From: Mya arenaria
Lineage: Eukaryota; Mollusca; Bivalvia; Myida; Myidae
Length of the DNA: 64,000 bases
Direction: 5' to 3'
Assembly: GCF_026914265.1 (NCBI RefSeq)
Contig: NC_069136.1
Location: 16,987,228 to 17,051,227 of the forward strand
Below the pieces are notes generated by a model that saw only the letters and a program-made list of their open reading frames with translations, had not been told where the DNA came from and made no database searches. Numbering within the stretch: the stretch's first letter is position 1; every line of letters starts with the position of its first letter. Shown here one piece after another: positions 34,491-46,615 of this stretch. A program made the position numbers and the translations under genes.

Positions 34491-35963
34491 TCATATTGCA
34501 ACACAGTGGATTGTCGTCGAATGGGCCAAGTAAGGCACCGTAGTCTAACTCTGTGCTTATAAATTCGTCAACATGAAACGGATAGTCAATAGCACCTTTG
34601 TGATTACGTAGGTCAGAGACCGAAAGCTCCGATTTATCATAACCTACAGAAAAACCGTATTCCAAGAAATCACAAATGTTAATGTCGTCATAATATGTCA
34701 AAACAGAACGTAAGTAATCAATAGTCCACATGGAAGTTACAGGATTCTTACAGTGTTTATAATTAGGTTTCCCTGAACGAAATATACGGTCATGATCTGC
34801 TATAAAATTCCGAAAACAGTTCTTTATTTTAGCAGATTCAGTCAAATGGAAACTCTTTGGCGACTGTAGTCATTCATGGTGAGGGCACGATATGTCCGTT
34901 TCTGGATGCTCCATGCAAGCTTTGTCTTTGATGTAACATACGGCACAAATATGCCCCACAAGTCTATTTTCACTGCCGATTTTAGCTGTATGGGGCGAGC
35001 TCTTTGAACATTCACCCTTTTGGTATTTTGACCAAAACCAGTGCCGCTTATCTACCTTCTGTTCTTCAGGGCGTCGTCGAGACCCCGATTTCTCAAGCAA
35101 AAGGTTGGAGCTCTCAATATCTGAAAAGTTCGAGCTCCATTCCCTATTCCCACGTTCAATTTCACACAGAACTTCTTCGTGTATGTTTAAAATACTTGTC
35201 CAATTATACATGCTTGCAAAACACATCAAGGATCTCAGGTGAATAAGTCTGTATCTCACTTCACTGACCACCGAACTGGTAGACAAAAGATGGATTAAAA
35301 TCGCACAGTAACCTGCTACAAACTGAGACATTGTCATGTCAGTGTATTAAATGTTTGTATTGTTGCATAATCGACCGGGAACAAATGAATGTGGCCACAA
35401 TTGAGGACATTTGATCAACAAGTCAGTAGCCTTCGAAACCTTTCCTGATATAATTTTACTAGTTGACAAGGGGTGTGATAAGATACCTTCTGCATGATTG
35501 TTATCAAAGATGGCTGCAGGAAGCATCCGATCCACTTTCAGATTGACGTCAGACATTCCGCGGAGGGAGGTCAAATCAACTGGCGATGTCTGTTGTTGAA
35601 CGGGTCTGTCGTCGGCCGCGATCGTTAGCGCGCTGAGCAGACCTTTCAATTCGTCAATTTCGCGGAGGAGCCGGCGCCTTTCCCCTTCGGTACGCCGCTC
35701 TTCTATCTGCTTTTGAAGGACCGAGCGTTCACGACGTAAAGCATCCAGTGAGTCGTAAGAGGTCTCCTTCTTCGGAGTTAAATTCACAAGCTCCTCTTGT
35801 ATTTCCTTGGTCTCCTCCACTAGAGAATCAATGGCCTCTTGAACTTTTCGAGCGCCATTTGCTGATGCCGCCATTTTTTTAATTCAAGTACTGGACGTCT
35901 GGACGGGACGAAAGTAAACTGAACAATGGCCAATTATAACATTTTAGGCAAAATGTGGTAATT
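34490..35963 (-). pseudogene. DIRS-like (tyrosine-recombinase) retroelement fragment: gag-like plus start of pol
   Basis: One minus-strand frame runs from the ATG at 35874 to 34490 with only two in-frame stops (TAA 35347-35349, TGA 34870-34872). The first part is a coiled coil (about residues 10-90, RRERSVLQKQIEERRTEGER). LIKCPQLWPHSFVPGRLCN and FVAGYCAILIHLLSTSSVV follow, then LMCFASMYNWTSILNIHEEV and LCEIERG, and a Cys/His block HICAVCYIKD..HPE..CPHH. After the TGA, the segment with GFSVGY, NHKGAIDYPFHVDEFI and LDYGALLGPF resembles the N-terminus of a pol ORF before RT. I recognise this as the gag/pol layout of animal DIRS-like elements, with moderate confidence. Satellite cuts the frame off before the RT motifs. 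It is inactive. Confidence 0.55.
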
Positions 35964-35964
35964 T

Positions 35965-36230
35965 ACCAGGTCTAAATGAGGCACGTTCACTTACACTACC
36001 CGTTATAAACGTGGCACGTAAATTCATATTTGCCAGGTCTTAATGAGGAACATTAATTCTTACGCTGCATGTTTTCCAGAGGATTACTTTTCCTCACGTA
36101 GCAGGTTTTCATGAAGCACGCTTATCCACAATTTGCAGTTACTCATGTGGCACGCTCACTCCCTCTTAACATATTTTCAAAAGGCACACTTATCGAAGAG
36201 GCCGCTCAACCCTATTATTCACACACAGCA
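35965..36230. repeat. 34-bp satellite array 2, degenerate units
   Basis: Diverged units (GGTCTAAATGAGGCACGTTC, then CACGTAGCAGGTTTTCATGA) form a transition from the GAGGCACG type to the GAGGTAGG type that follows. Confidence 0.7.
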
Positions 36231-37290
36231 TCTTTTTCTGGAGGTAGGATTGATTTCACGCAGCAGGTTTTTAAGAGGCAGGATTATCCTCACACAGCAG
36301 GTATTCAAGAGGTAGGATTATCCTCACGCAGCAGGGATTCGAGAGGTAGGATTATCCTCACGCAGCAGGTATTCAAGAGGTAGGATTATCCTCACGCAGC
36401 AAGTATTCAAGAGGTAGGATTATCCTCATGCAGCAGGTATTCGAGAGGTAGGATTATCCTCACGCAGCAGGTATTCAAGAGGTAGGATTATCCTCACGCA
36501 GCAGGTATTCAAGAGGTAGGATTATCCTCACGCAGCAGGGTATTAAAGAGGTAGGATTATCATTACGCAGCAGGTATTTAAGAGGTAGGATTGATTTCAC
36601 GCAGCAGGTTTTTAAGAGGTAGGATTATCCTCACGCAGCAGGTTTTTAAGAGGTAGGATTGCTTTCACGCAGCAGGTTTTTAAGAGGTAGGATTATCCTT
36701 ACGCAGCAGGTATTCAAGAGGTAGGATTATCCTTTCGCAGCAGGTATTCGAGAGGTAGGATTATCCTCACGCAGCAGGTATTTAAGAGGTAGGATTATCC
36801 TCACGCAGCAGGTATTCAAGAGGTAGGATTATCCTCACGCAGCAGGTATTCAAGAGGTAGGATTATCCACACGCAGCAGGTATATAAGAGGTAGGATTGA
36901 TTTCACGCAGCAGGTTTTTAAGAGGTAGGATTATCCTCACGCAGCAGGTATTCAAGAGGTAGGATTATCCTCACGCAGCAGGTATTCAAGAGGTAGGATT
37001 ATCCTCACGCAGCAGGTATTCAAGAGGTAGGATTGTCCTCACGCAGCAGGTATTCAAGAGGTAGGATTATCCTCACGCAGCAAGATATCCAGGGAGAGCT
37101 CTCACTCACACTTAGCACATCTATAAGAGGCACGCTTACCCAAACGCAGCAGGTATTCAAAAGGAACGGTTATCACCTCGCATCAGGTTTCAAGAGGTAT
37201 GCATTTTCACACGAAGCAATTCTTCAAGAGGCATCTCCCACGTAAAAGGTTTTCAAGGGACACATTTATCCTCAAGTAGCATGGAGTCTT
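36230..37290. repeat. 34-bp satellite array 2, GAGGTAGGATTATCC subfamily
   Basis: About 25 highly similar direct units, 34 bp each, of the form GAGGTAGGATTATCCTCACG followed by CAGCAGGTATTCAA, with TTGATTTC and TTTTTAA variants. The last units (37085-37290) degenerate. Aligned base by base, the unit is a variant of the 34-bp unit of array 1 (GGT.TT.A.GAGG.A.G), so both derive from one ancestor. Its homogeneity suggests more recent amplification. Confidence 0.9.
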
Positions 37291-37305
37291 TACCAAGACT
37301 CTGTC

Positions 37306-37434
37306 CAAACAAATATTCAGATATCCGACTTAACACCAGAGGATCACGGAAAACTAGACAATGGTGCGCAGCAAGCCTTCGATCGACTTCCTACGAAAGC
37401 CACCGTTAGAGTGCATGTCCACATGCCAACATAA
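37306..37434 (+). other. Possible short terminal exon
   Basis: A frame just past the satellite reads ISDLTPEDHGKLDNGAQQAF, RLPTKATVRVHVHMPT, then TAA. The composition looks protein-like (charged, no low complexity) and the region is GC-richer than its surroundings. No family is recognised and no clear splice acceptor was identified. It may be a gene remnant or chance. Confidence 0.2.
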
Positions 37435-37439
37435 CGGAC

Positions 37440-39580
37440 TCTCAGATTCACTCCTGATGTTAGTATTAAGTCTTTCAAGTCAGCATTTATGGCATTAACA
37501 AAGTGAAATCATCAGCTTGACAAGCCATCAAATTACCGGCAAACGATAGCACATGGCCACACACTACAATGGCGTTTTGCAAAATCAAGTGTAAGGAAAC
37601 TAATTGTATGAAAGGTATTTAACAATTACTTTGAGGGTTGAATTAGTGGTTGTATGCTGTTAAAATCCTACTTGTACTGTTTAAATTGATATTAAGTCAT
37701 AATAAATTTAATTACAAATATTCTATATCTTTATCCAAATTCCGTTGTTATCAATATGAATGGTTGTATTGTAATCATTCATATATCATATTCATAACGT
37801 CATAACACACATGGCATGTATGTTTATGACAACAAAGAGAATAGATGGACTTAGATCATATTGCACTTCATATTCGTTGTTATCTTTACAAACAGCAGCT
37901 GTGCGAGTAAGGTCAGGACATTGGGTAAGATAACACTGATTTATATATAAATAGATATCAGCCGTTATTTTTGAATACAAAGATATACTAGATAAATATA
38001 TTATAACTAAACTATAACTTATAGACTATTCGAAATAAATGTTGATATATATTAGTAAAAACTATAAGCTTTAAAGTGGTGCTTCATGGTAAATATAGAC
38101 ATTTTGTGTCGACACATCCCAGGTGACATCCGACATGACCAGTCTGCTTAGTCACATTTTAGTGATGATTGCTCGTACCCAAATCTGCCAGTTAAAATGG
38201 AGATTGAGATTAAATATAAAAAGTGCCCTAAAGTGGATAATTGTATGTCATTGCATGATTGGAAAGTTTCGAAACTCGTTCCTTGGTCTTCCAATTCATA
38301 ATCATTATCAAAGGAAACAGTCGTGGACATTCGATTTCCTTTGAAAGTCTAATGGTAGTTTATATCATCGGAAATGCATTTGAATTTAAACTGTATTTTA
38401 ATGTATTTGGATTTAGATTCCTCACGGTATTGGCATGCCAGTTGTTATGTTTCAAAGCACACAAATACGGAACAATGCGTAATCATTGTATAACTATTAA
38501 GATAACTTGTTCATTAATTCCATGAACCAATGTGTTTCTTTTAATGATACTCTCGTTAGTAGTCGTGACATAAGATTCAGAAATACGAGACCAGGCTCCA
38601 ATATCGTAAATATACTGTCAGTTTCAAAATATTAATATCAACTCATTTTACCACAGCACTGCATAAAATAACCCAAATTTGTATGCGTTAAAGCATATTC
38701 CCTCATATATTATAATGATTCATATATTTGGTCAATATTTTAAATGCAAAAGAATTCAGCGCCAAACTTGAACTTGAACCAAATTTCTTGATTTTGTGTT
38801 ATTACTCAAGTACATGTTATGCTCTGTGTAGAATATTTTAGGATTGGGAGCATTCAATGCGACCTTGAATGCCCCGCACAAAATGGCAATTCCAGTAAAG
38901 CGCGTAAGTTTTCTGCACACTTATTGTAATCCATTTCGTTTTTCTAAATCACTAAAAACTCTTATTTTTTACGTACAAATAGGTGCTACTTGTCACCATA
39001 TCAATAAATGGAACAACAAAAGACAGCTCCGTCTGAGCCGCATCACACTTGCAATACAATTTTATTGTTACGCATAAAATAGTTATGTTATATTGTCTCG
39101 TATGTTTATCTTTATTTGATCTATTGAAAATGTTTAAAAAGGAAACTGCCCAACAATCTGCAAAACGATATTCGGCCTTGGCCGCAAAACCAATAATCGT
39201 TGAGTCATGCAAATAATCGCGGAAACCCTGTACAAATGTGTTTCTATTTATAGCAGCATATGTTTTATTTGTCCTTGAAAATACTAATTTTGTCGTAGCG
39301 TTTGTTTGATAAGAAGCGTCTTCTTCCAATACGCGTACCTAACATTTGGGTAATAAGTGGGCCGCCGAAATAAATACGCCTTTGATTATTCGGGGGCATT
39401 CACGCGAAAATGAACGTTAGTTCATTTGTAATGAAAAGTACTATTGAGTAATTTATTGAAAATTGATATTTATGAACATAATACACAAGAAAAAGCGCTT
39501 TTACAAACAGTAAAGCATTAGAAAATTTGAATAATGTCATGCTGTAATGTGGAAGAATGTCTTGAGGTTGAGATTGAGAT
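37440..39580. other. Mostly gene-free stretch with one possible exon
   Basis: At about 38150-38300 on the plus strand, a possible acceptor (CTGCTTAG) precedes an open segment ending in TAA. It contains DDCSYPNLPVKMEIEIKY, then KKCPKVDNC and SLHDWKVSKLVPW. The cysteine-rich composition is protein-like but unassigned. A scrap at 38566-38600 (GACATAAGATTC) matches the repeat at 49671. The rest is AT-rich DNA without recognised features. Confidence 0.25.
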
Positions 39581-39585
39581 TCCTT

Positions 39586-40087
39586 AGGCCTAAAAAATAA
39601 ATTGTTTGGTTAGGGTAACATCCTTTTAAAAAATCGGTAGGGTAGGTAGGATTTTTATTTTTTTATTTTTATTTTTTATTATCCTTTATAAGGGTTTATA
39701 TAAGAATGTTATTTTCATCATTGGGGAATGGTGTTAAAGTTATCTTCTGTATAAGCATTTTAAGCATTTCAAGTTTTAAACATTTTAAGCATTTCAAGTT
39801 TTAAACAACATATTTAAAAGCAGTTAAAAATATATAGAGAGGAAATTTGTTTATTTCAGTGTAAGATAGTATTTTATTTCACGAGTGTCATAGAAAAACA
39901 TATTTCCATTCGTGGCAAAGCCACGAGTGAAAATAAAGTTTTTTTATGATCACTGGTGAAATTGATACATACATACATACATATATTTTCTTCTTTTTTT
40001 CAAATTGACTATTAAAACGGTAGGGTCGGCGCCTATTCCGTAGGTAGGGTCGGGTTACCCGAACAAAATGTAATTTTTTGTAGGCCT
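39586..40087. mobile_element. MITE with AGGCCTA termini
   Basis: The left end AGGCCTAAAAAATAAATTGT and the right end, read inverted as AGGCCTACAAAAAATTACAT, form imperfect terminal inverted repeats. They extend to the GGGTAAC/GGGTTACCC and GGTAGGGT motifs. T-rich interior, no ORF. The size is about 500 bp. Confidence 0.55.
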
Positions 40088-40089
40088 TA

Positions 40090-41500
40090 TATAAGGGGTA
40101 GGTGCCAAGCAATGTTATGCACAAATATAGCTGCCAGATAATGGCATTAATTTCCAACGCGTTGTGTGGACCGAAAAAACAGAATGGCCGCCTTAAAGTG
40201 TAAATTCAGTAAAACTGTTTCATACTGCAATTTTCTGTCATTAGATAAAGATGAAATACTCAAAGTCGATATTACTTCTTTCATTATGTACTTCAAATTT
40301 ACATACAACATTAACAATATCAAGGTCAAAAAGTGCTGTTTCTAAAAGGTTTTGATATTACATTGTCTCACATAAGTATGAGTTTGCCTTTGTATGACGA
40401 GATTCACCCACGGGGCCAAAAATATACATATAATCACAAATACCCGAGGGGGTAAATTTATTATTGTGGACAAGTTTGCCCGAAGTATATAGATGGTGTT
40501 AAACTACCCATGTCGGTATTCTATGGCATATAAACGCAACAACTGATTTGCCCCTGAGAGTATGTTTAATTTGGCATTAAATAGTTGACTAATAAAACTA
40601 AATGATGGTGGGAAATTGTTTTAAATATAACTTTATTTATTTTGTCAAACATTTTTGAATTTTCTAGGCAGACTGTTTTTTCAAAGATATTAAATGTTTG
40701 GAATGTCATGTGTATGTCTAATTTAACTGTTGTGTCTTTCTGTTTAGCTATTTGGTCTTTTATTCTAACTCATATGCTATCAAAATTGAATGCTAAACAT
40801 TTTTATTTCATGTAAAGCTATCGCACTCCTATTTCACCTGATACTTTGGAAGTAATCAACTTGAAACACATTCTTCATTCTTTTCTTACAATTTATAAAC
40901 AAGGTGAATAAGTGCAATTTTAATGTTTTCTGACAGTATGACATTATTTGTTTTGGAAAGACAAAGCATTTTCCTCAATTGAATGCAACACAATACTGCT
41001 AGGTGGAGACGGATTGTGTTTAATATAGATATTGATATCATACGCTACTGCTCTAATGCACTTTTAAACACAAAAATAGCATGTTATAAACATTGTTCAA
41101 TGTTCTCAATTACCATACAAACACGTCCCAAAAAACCAAGATGCAAATTTCCTCACGTGGGTATAAAATTATGGCATTAATTGCGCAACAAGCGACCGGA
41201 CATGTAAACGCCGGATGTATTACTTTTCAAGTACTTCAAGTGTTTTCTTACCAAATGTAACACAATTCTTGTTTGTATTAATTACGTTAATTAATTATGC
41301 ATTAATTATCAGACCAGTAGGCACAGCTCTAATTGATCAATAACCAGCGTGAAGATAAAATTAATTACAACATGAAGTCATTTTACTATAATCACTCATA
41401 TTCACTTAGGTGTACCATAAACGTAAACAGACTGAATTAAAACCTTTAAAAATGACATTTAAACTTGATTATTGTTTTTATGCAGTTTTATTGTTTGAGC
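40090..41500. other. Gene-free stretch
   Basis: AT-rich DNA. Short ORFs (40147-40329, 40983-41180) are unrecognised. Confidence 0.35.
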
Positions 41501-41502
41501 AT

Positions 41503-41925
41503 ATACGAAAAAGGAGAAAAAACGTTAACATTCGAACACATATACAACAGTAGTTATAATTAAAAATTATATTTATGCACGTAAACATAATAATAAACAT
41601 ATGTCCTTTTGCGTTCATAACAAAACACCCCAGTATAGAAAAAAGGAATGTCAATCTTATGTTTTAAAAGTATTAATTATTCTTTTCATTATTTTCTCAA
41701 AACGGAATATGTCAAACATCTTAAAATGTACAATCAATTGTGTTTGGTTTGCCTCAAAACAACATTTTATTTACATGACTTATAATGGTATCAGTGAAGT
41801 TGACAAAAGATCCATTTTTTCTTATTCCATTATGTAAATGCCATGTTTGGTCAATACGTCAGCTACTAATAACACGGTAACATTGATACTATTGTACACC
41901 ACTATTTCTTCACTCATACCTTATA
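41503..41925. repeat. Duplicated block P, copy 1 (pair with 54688-55106)
   Basis: It aligns over about 420 bp in direct orientation with 54688-55106. Shared blocks include GGAGAAAAAACGTTAACATT, CTCAAAACGGAATATGTCAA and TTCCATTATGTAAATGCCAT. Identity is very high in the right half. No conserved ORF explains it. Confidence 0.8.
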
Positions 41926-42320
41926 TTTAAAAGTATAATATTAGTATTAATATATTTCACATCTCGCAAATTTTGAGTATAATTTCATTAACCCTGAGAC
42001 TGACCAGCTACAGGAATAGAATGATCAGCCAAGTGATTCTATGAATTATATCACATCCCAATCCATGAGGAACAATCTGGTGTTAAGTAATATCACTGAG
42101 CAGCACGAGACCATTTCAGACTCATGACATCTTTTGGTGTAAAACTATTTCTACCGACAACATTATCACAAAAGAATTGTATAGTGACATGTTAGGAAGT
42201 CTTGATTATCGTAACAAAGTGGGCCAATAAGGTACTATCTCTGTTCGATATGAAATGTGTGGCAAATCCAAATTTAGTTAATTTGTACCACTTTCACATT
42301 TATGTTTAAGAATAGAGTGT

Positions 42321-42572
42321 GTGATGTTGTCAAGCAATCTGAAATGGCGTGAAGGGGTAAGCAATAGTTATACTCTATGCACATATAAACTCATTAAGGA
42401 ACATTTTGAAATTGAACTTTATCTAGATGTTTTACCAAAGAAACTAAAAATGGCTTTGTCTAAGCTAAGATTGACATCACATAAACTTCATATCGAAACA
42501 AGCCGATATGGCCGAATTATTATAATAAAGAGAGCGCAACGTTATTGTACTGCTTGTAAGTGTACTGATTAA
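42321..42572 (+). pseudogene. LINE ORF2 C-terminal fragment
   Basis: The frame reads SYTLCTYKLIKEHFEIELYL, then KLKMALSKLRLTSHKLHIET and SRYGR before it degenerates at RAQRYCTACK. This is the block before the C-terminal Cys knuckle of the LINE type at 30.8-34.05 kb, and the same block is seen at 0.86-1.15 kb on the other strand. It is a short orphan fragment. Confidence 0.65.
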
Positions 42573-43189
42573 GAATACGCATCATTTTATCATTTAAGCA
42601 TGTCCTGTATATATACAACCTCAGAAAATATTATTAAATCATGTTACATTAGAACCATAAGTTTATCGAACAATTGGTATCAAAAAACATTTATCTCTGT
42701 CTGCTTGTCCTATTAATGTTACTTTTGCAGAAATTTTATATTTACCAAACATTCCTTACAATTAAAAATAACGATTTTGTGATAGTTGTTTTGAATGTGT
42801 GGATTTTTGTTTAGTTTTACAAATCATCTAAAATAAATACTATAACTATTTGTTAGTAATTCAACACGTTGTTCAAAAGGAATTCTAATCTTCTTGAAAC
42901 CATTGTTTACAAGTTAACATTATCGTAAAGGCATTTCAAAAATGTGTATAAAAGCCTAGTAGCAAAACAATTACAATGACCCTGTCAAGCCCATGGTAAA
43001 TGAAATAGGTAAATTGTATACTCTTTAGAGAGAAATGGAAATACTGGACCAGTGACATGTCATACGTTTGGGATTATAACCATAAGGTTATTTCCCAACA
43101 CCTGAATATATGCAGACATCTGAGGTCACCACTTAAAGACATAGGATAATGATATCACCCATAGCCTGGAAAATACAGACAGGTAACTG

Positions 43190-43360
43190 TAAGCATGGGA
43201 ACTGAGAAGCCACTGAGACGAACCCGAATTCACTAAAATAGTATTATGAAATGATGATTTATACCAAATATCAAAATCTCTCATAATACATCCCTCTTCT
43301 TACACCATTGTTACGAGCGTGAGAACGGCAGAGACTGGCTTGTTAAGAAGTATTATACAA
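43190..43360 (-). pseudogene. Broken copy of the signal-peptide exon at 49660-49998
   Basis: On the minus strand it reads LLNKPVSAVLTLVTMV, stop, then GCIMRDFDIWYKSSF. It aligns with the ORF at 49660-49998 but has lost the start codon and gained a nonsense codon. The family is unknown. Confidence 0.4.
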
Positions 43361-43591
43361 TGAATAAAATTGCAATAATACTAGAATATTAAAATGTAGG
43401 CCAATCAACCTAACTGGCCGAATAAAATGCGACCGACAAGACGGTAAACACAATTATTTAATTAAAAATGAACCACAGTTGATAATATCATCAATACAAT
43501 ACAGTAAAAAAATGTACATGCAGATATAGGTGCTCAAAACAATAAATGATACTATGACAAGTTAACAAAGACTCAAGAATGGTACATGTAC

Positions 43592-43616
43592 CCCCCCCCC
43601 ACCCACACACACACAC
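43592..43616. repeat. Short poly-C and (CA)n tract
   Basis: A run of ten or more C followed by ACACACACAC. It is a simple repeat only. Confidence 0.7.
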
Positions 43617-44318
43617 TGCTGTTTATTCTCTTAAAATGAGTAAATTAACATTTACAGCATACAACTATAACAAAAACAAATAATATCCATAAAAGATATG
43701 TTCAGTGTCTACAAGGTATACTTAAGATATATAAAAAAAAAAACCAGTAAATCAAAAGTAATAAGAACTTTGTACAAACATTGCCACCTGAGTCCTATAC
43801 GTTGTCAGCAAGTGAGATACATATAGACCACTATTTTAATTCCCTATGATTTGTTTTAAATTTGTGAATTGACGATTGGAACGCGAAATAATATCGTTTT
43901 ATAGTATTTTACGATCCCCAACACAATATTTTGGATGAAAATTCTACTTGTGAACTACACTTTAAACAACATAAGAAAAAGGTACGTTTCTTATAAGGAA
44001 AAATAATAAAATTGACAGATCGTAGTCAGTAGGTTTTCGAACAAGTTACCCCATCTTGGGTAGTAGTACAAACAATGCGGTTATAATGTCAACATAAAAT
44101 CAAGTAGAACCAGCATGTTAAGTTTAAATCACTAACAATACAGCTTTTAATCCTACGAGGGAAATTGTTTGATATTTTATAACAGTGCGCTGATTCACTT
44201 CAATGTGAAAAGAGGAAAAATACCACAAGTAACACTGAGATTTCCGAATTGGTTTAGTTTGCACAAGACTGAAGTTGATTGCACCAGGGCTATGAATAGA
44301 GTTATTATTACCTTTGCG

Positions 44319-44775
44319 CAAAACCGTCTCCGTGGCCTAGTGGTTAAGGCTTCCGCCTACGGAGCGGGAGGTCGTGGGTTCGATACCGGGCCGCGTCATA
44401 CCAAAAGACGTTAAAAGTTGGTACAAGAAGCTCCCTTGCCTGGCGCTCGGCATTAAAAGGGTAGTGCTTTGAAAAGTGGTGTACTCAGTACTGGTTCAAC
44501 CCAGGAACGTTGCATCCCGTGTATCGGTGCTTTACACCGAGCACGTTAAAGAACCAAGAGGTCTCTTCGCAAAAGAGCTAGGGTATCGCACCCGGATCTC
44601 TTGTATCTCACTCTGTTTCTTATGTCTGGATTTGACTGCGAATTGCTGTCACTTCTATCCCATGTCACTTATGGCATTTAAACACAATTTAAGTCGTGAT
44701 GGCGTAACGGCGGGGTCAAGCCATAATGCAGCCAATGGGCGCGGGCAGACATTAATTAACTCAAATAAACAAACT
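44319..44775 (+). mobile_element. tRNA-derived SINE with conserved central domain
   Basis: A 10-bp target duplication, TACCTTTGCG, lies at 44309-44318 and 44775-44784. The head is tRNA-like, with an A box TGGCCTAGTGG (44333) and a B box GGTTCGATACC (44377). The middle contains TTAAAGAACCAAGAGGTCTC, CGCAAAAGAGCTAGGGTATC and GCACCCGGATCTC (44546-44600). This matches my recollection of the central domain shared by some mollusc SINEs. The 3' tail is AACTCAAATAAACAAAC. The paralogous duplicate at 52709-52718 has the empty site (TACTTTTACG), which independently confirms the boundaries. Confidence 0.85.
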
Positions 44776-45526
44776 ACCTTTGCGTAAGCAAAATATAAAT
44801 TAGAGTTAAGTGTCACATGTCAAATAAATATCCTCAAACCCACACACAAATAAATGTAATCGAAATGTGACTCATTTATAAAGAAATATTTTAATGACAG
44901 TCTAATAATATGTTATTTAACCAACTAAATGACATGTTTTATCACAAGCGCAATCAGACAATCAAATCCGATTGTTGTACAGTTTGTCAGGATGCAGACC
45001 TGTCACGCAAATATCTCAATGTAAAATAGAATCTTACAAAACAATGCAATGGTGAGAATATCAGGAGATAGTCGACTTTGCGAGCTGCAATTTAAACAGT
45101 TCTGTACCTGGTTGAACATGCCGTGAAACTCTTAATTATCAGCACCCCTACCCCCCGGTAGTCGGACAAGTCTGAGCGTTAGCCTACAATAGTGTGCATG
45201 TTTTGAATTTCAATTGAGTAGAGTTGACAGAACTAACTTCATTAATTGCACGTTTGATAGAGTGAAACTAAGTACAAATGTGTTTTTTTATCAAGTATGT
45301 AAAACTTTATTTTATGTGTCTTAACCGACATTGAATTGGCAACAGTTGTAACTTTTATTCAACAAGGGAGACAACTTTAAGACGACATTGACGCGGCACA
45401 TTGATCTTTCGACGACCTGTACCATTATAGTGTGTATTGTTAATAAATTAGTACTTGATGTCAAATTCAAATCGAGCTTAGAGTTTAGACCTTTAGTGGT
45501 GAATAGGATCAGTTAGTAATCATGCC

Positions 45527-45769
45527 CCAATTTCTCGAAACTTTTTAAGTTCCTTAAAACAGGATTAAGCTAATCTCAGTATTTCCCCTTTTCTATAATT
45601 CGCGTAAAATGAACTTCATTTAGAGTTATTCAACCTTAAATAGGAATTTCTTTTATGGATATAACAAATAACCATATTTCAGTTTCCAAAATCACAGTTT
45701 AGAATGTTTTTGGCTAAATGAAAGAAGTTACCTAAGCCTTTTAAGCTTAAGAAGTTTCGAGAAATTGGA
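45527..45769. mobile_element. MITE with CCAATTTCTCGAAACTT ends, copy 1
   Basis: CCAATTTCTCGAAACTTTTT (45527) and AAGAAGTTTCGAGAAATTGG (ending 45768) are inverted repeats of about 20 bp enclosing about 240 bp without an ORF. The paralogous duplicate has the same element at 53468-53714, so it inserted before the segmental duplication. Confidence 0.6.
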
Positions 45770-46219
45770 GCCAGACACACAAACAAGCTCCTTATCAATA
45801 GATTATTGGAACCGGTCAATCTTCCATCAGCAGTCCCATGAAAAATATGATTAAAACCAAAACATGAAACCTGAAGAATCCTCTCCAAAAATGATATTCC
45901 GCGTTTTCGTTATGAAATGTATCTATCTTTTTTGCATGAATATGACATGAACCGGTACTCGCATACATTTTGCGGGTACCTGGTGAAGTTTTAGTATCCG
46001 ATACCCGGTCAATACAGAAACGAATTAGACATTACAGGAATGAAAAATACATACGTTTTTTAAGTTATTTAGTTGTTGTTTCATGCGTCAAGCTTACATA
46101 AAGATAGGCCGCATTTTGTCAAACGATAAAACCATTTCAACACTGTGTTTGTATTATTTTCAGGTAAAATGTTTACTAAGCGGGGTGGGACAGTGTCTAG
46201 TCCATGTTGTGTTTTTTTG

Positions 46220-46615
46220 CGATTGTCATAGACATGTCAGTTAAATAGTACGCTGGATGTATGTGTACATATATATTGAGAATGCTAACTTTTAACTATA
46301 AGTACATTGAGTGCCTCCAACCACATTAGGCTCATTTCGATGTGTCTCGTGCAGACACAATAGTTTCACGGCCCTCTGTATTTCTTATGCGGTTAAAGTC
46401 AAGCCATTTAATGCCAACGATTGTCATAGACATGTCAGTTAAATAGTACGCTGGATGTATGTGTACATATATATTGAGAATGCTAACTTTTAACTATAAG
46501 TACATTGAGTGCCTCCAACCACATTAGGCTCATTTCGATGTGTCTCGTGCAGACACAATAGTTTCACGGCCCTCTGTATTTCTTATGCGGTTAAAGTCAA
46601 GCCATTTAATGCCAA
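46220..46615. repeat. Exact 198-bp tandem duplication
   Basis: 46220-46417 and 46418-46615 appear identical base for base (start CGATTGTCATAGACATGTCA, end CAAGCCATTTAATGCCAA). The lack of differences points to a very recent event or an assembly artefact. The paralogous duplicate near 54080 has the start of the unit only once. Confidence 0.85.

Larger units (their letters stand above)
42740..46300. repeat. Segmental duplication S, copy 1 (pair with 49255-54145)
   Basis: Blocks align in order and orientation with 49255-54145. Examples are CCAGTGACATGTCATACGTT (43049 and 49700), AGGTGCTCAAAACAATAAAT, ATGTGACTCATTT and TCTGAGCGTTAGCCT. The copies differ by many substitutions, so the duplication is old. 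Copy 1 contains a SINE (44319-44775) that copy 2 lacks, and lacks the foldback element that copy 2 has. Confidence 0.8.

Noticed and set aside
44169..44414. ORF ending ASAYGAGGRGFDTGPRH
   Set aside because: The terminal part is the tRNA-like SINE head read as protein. No independent support.
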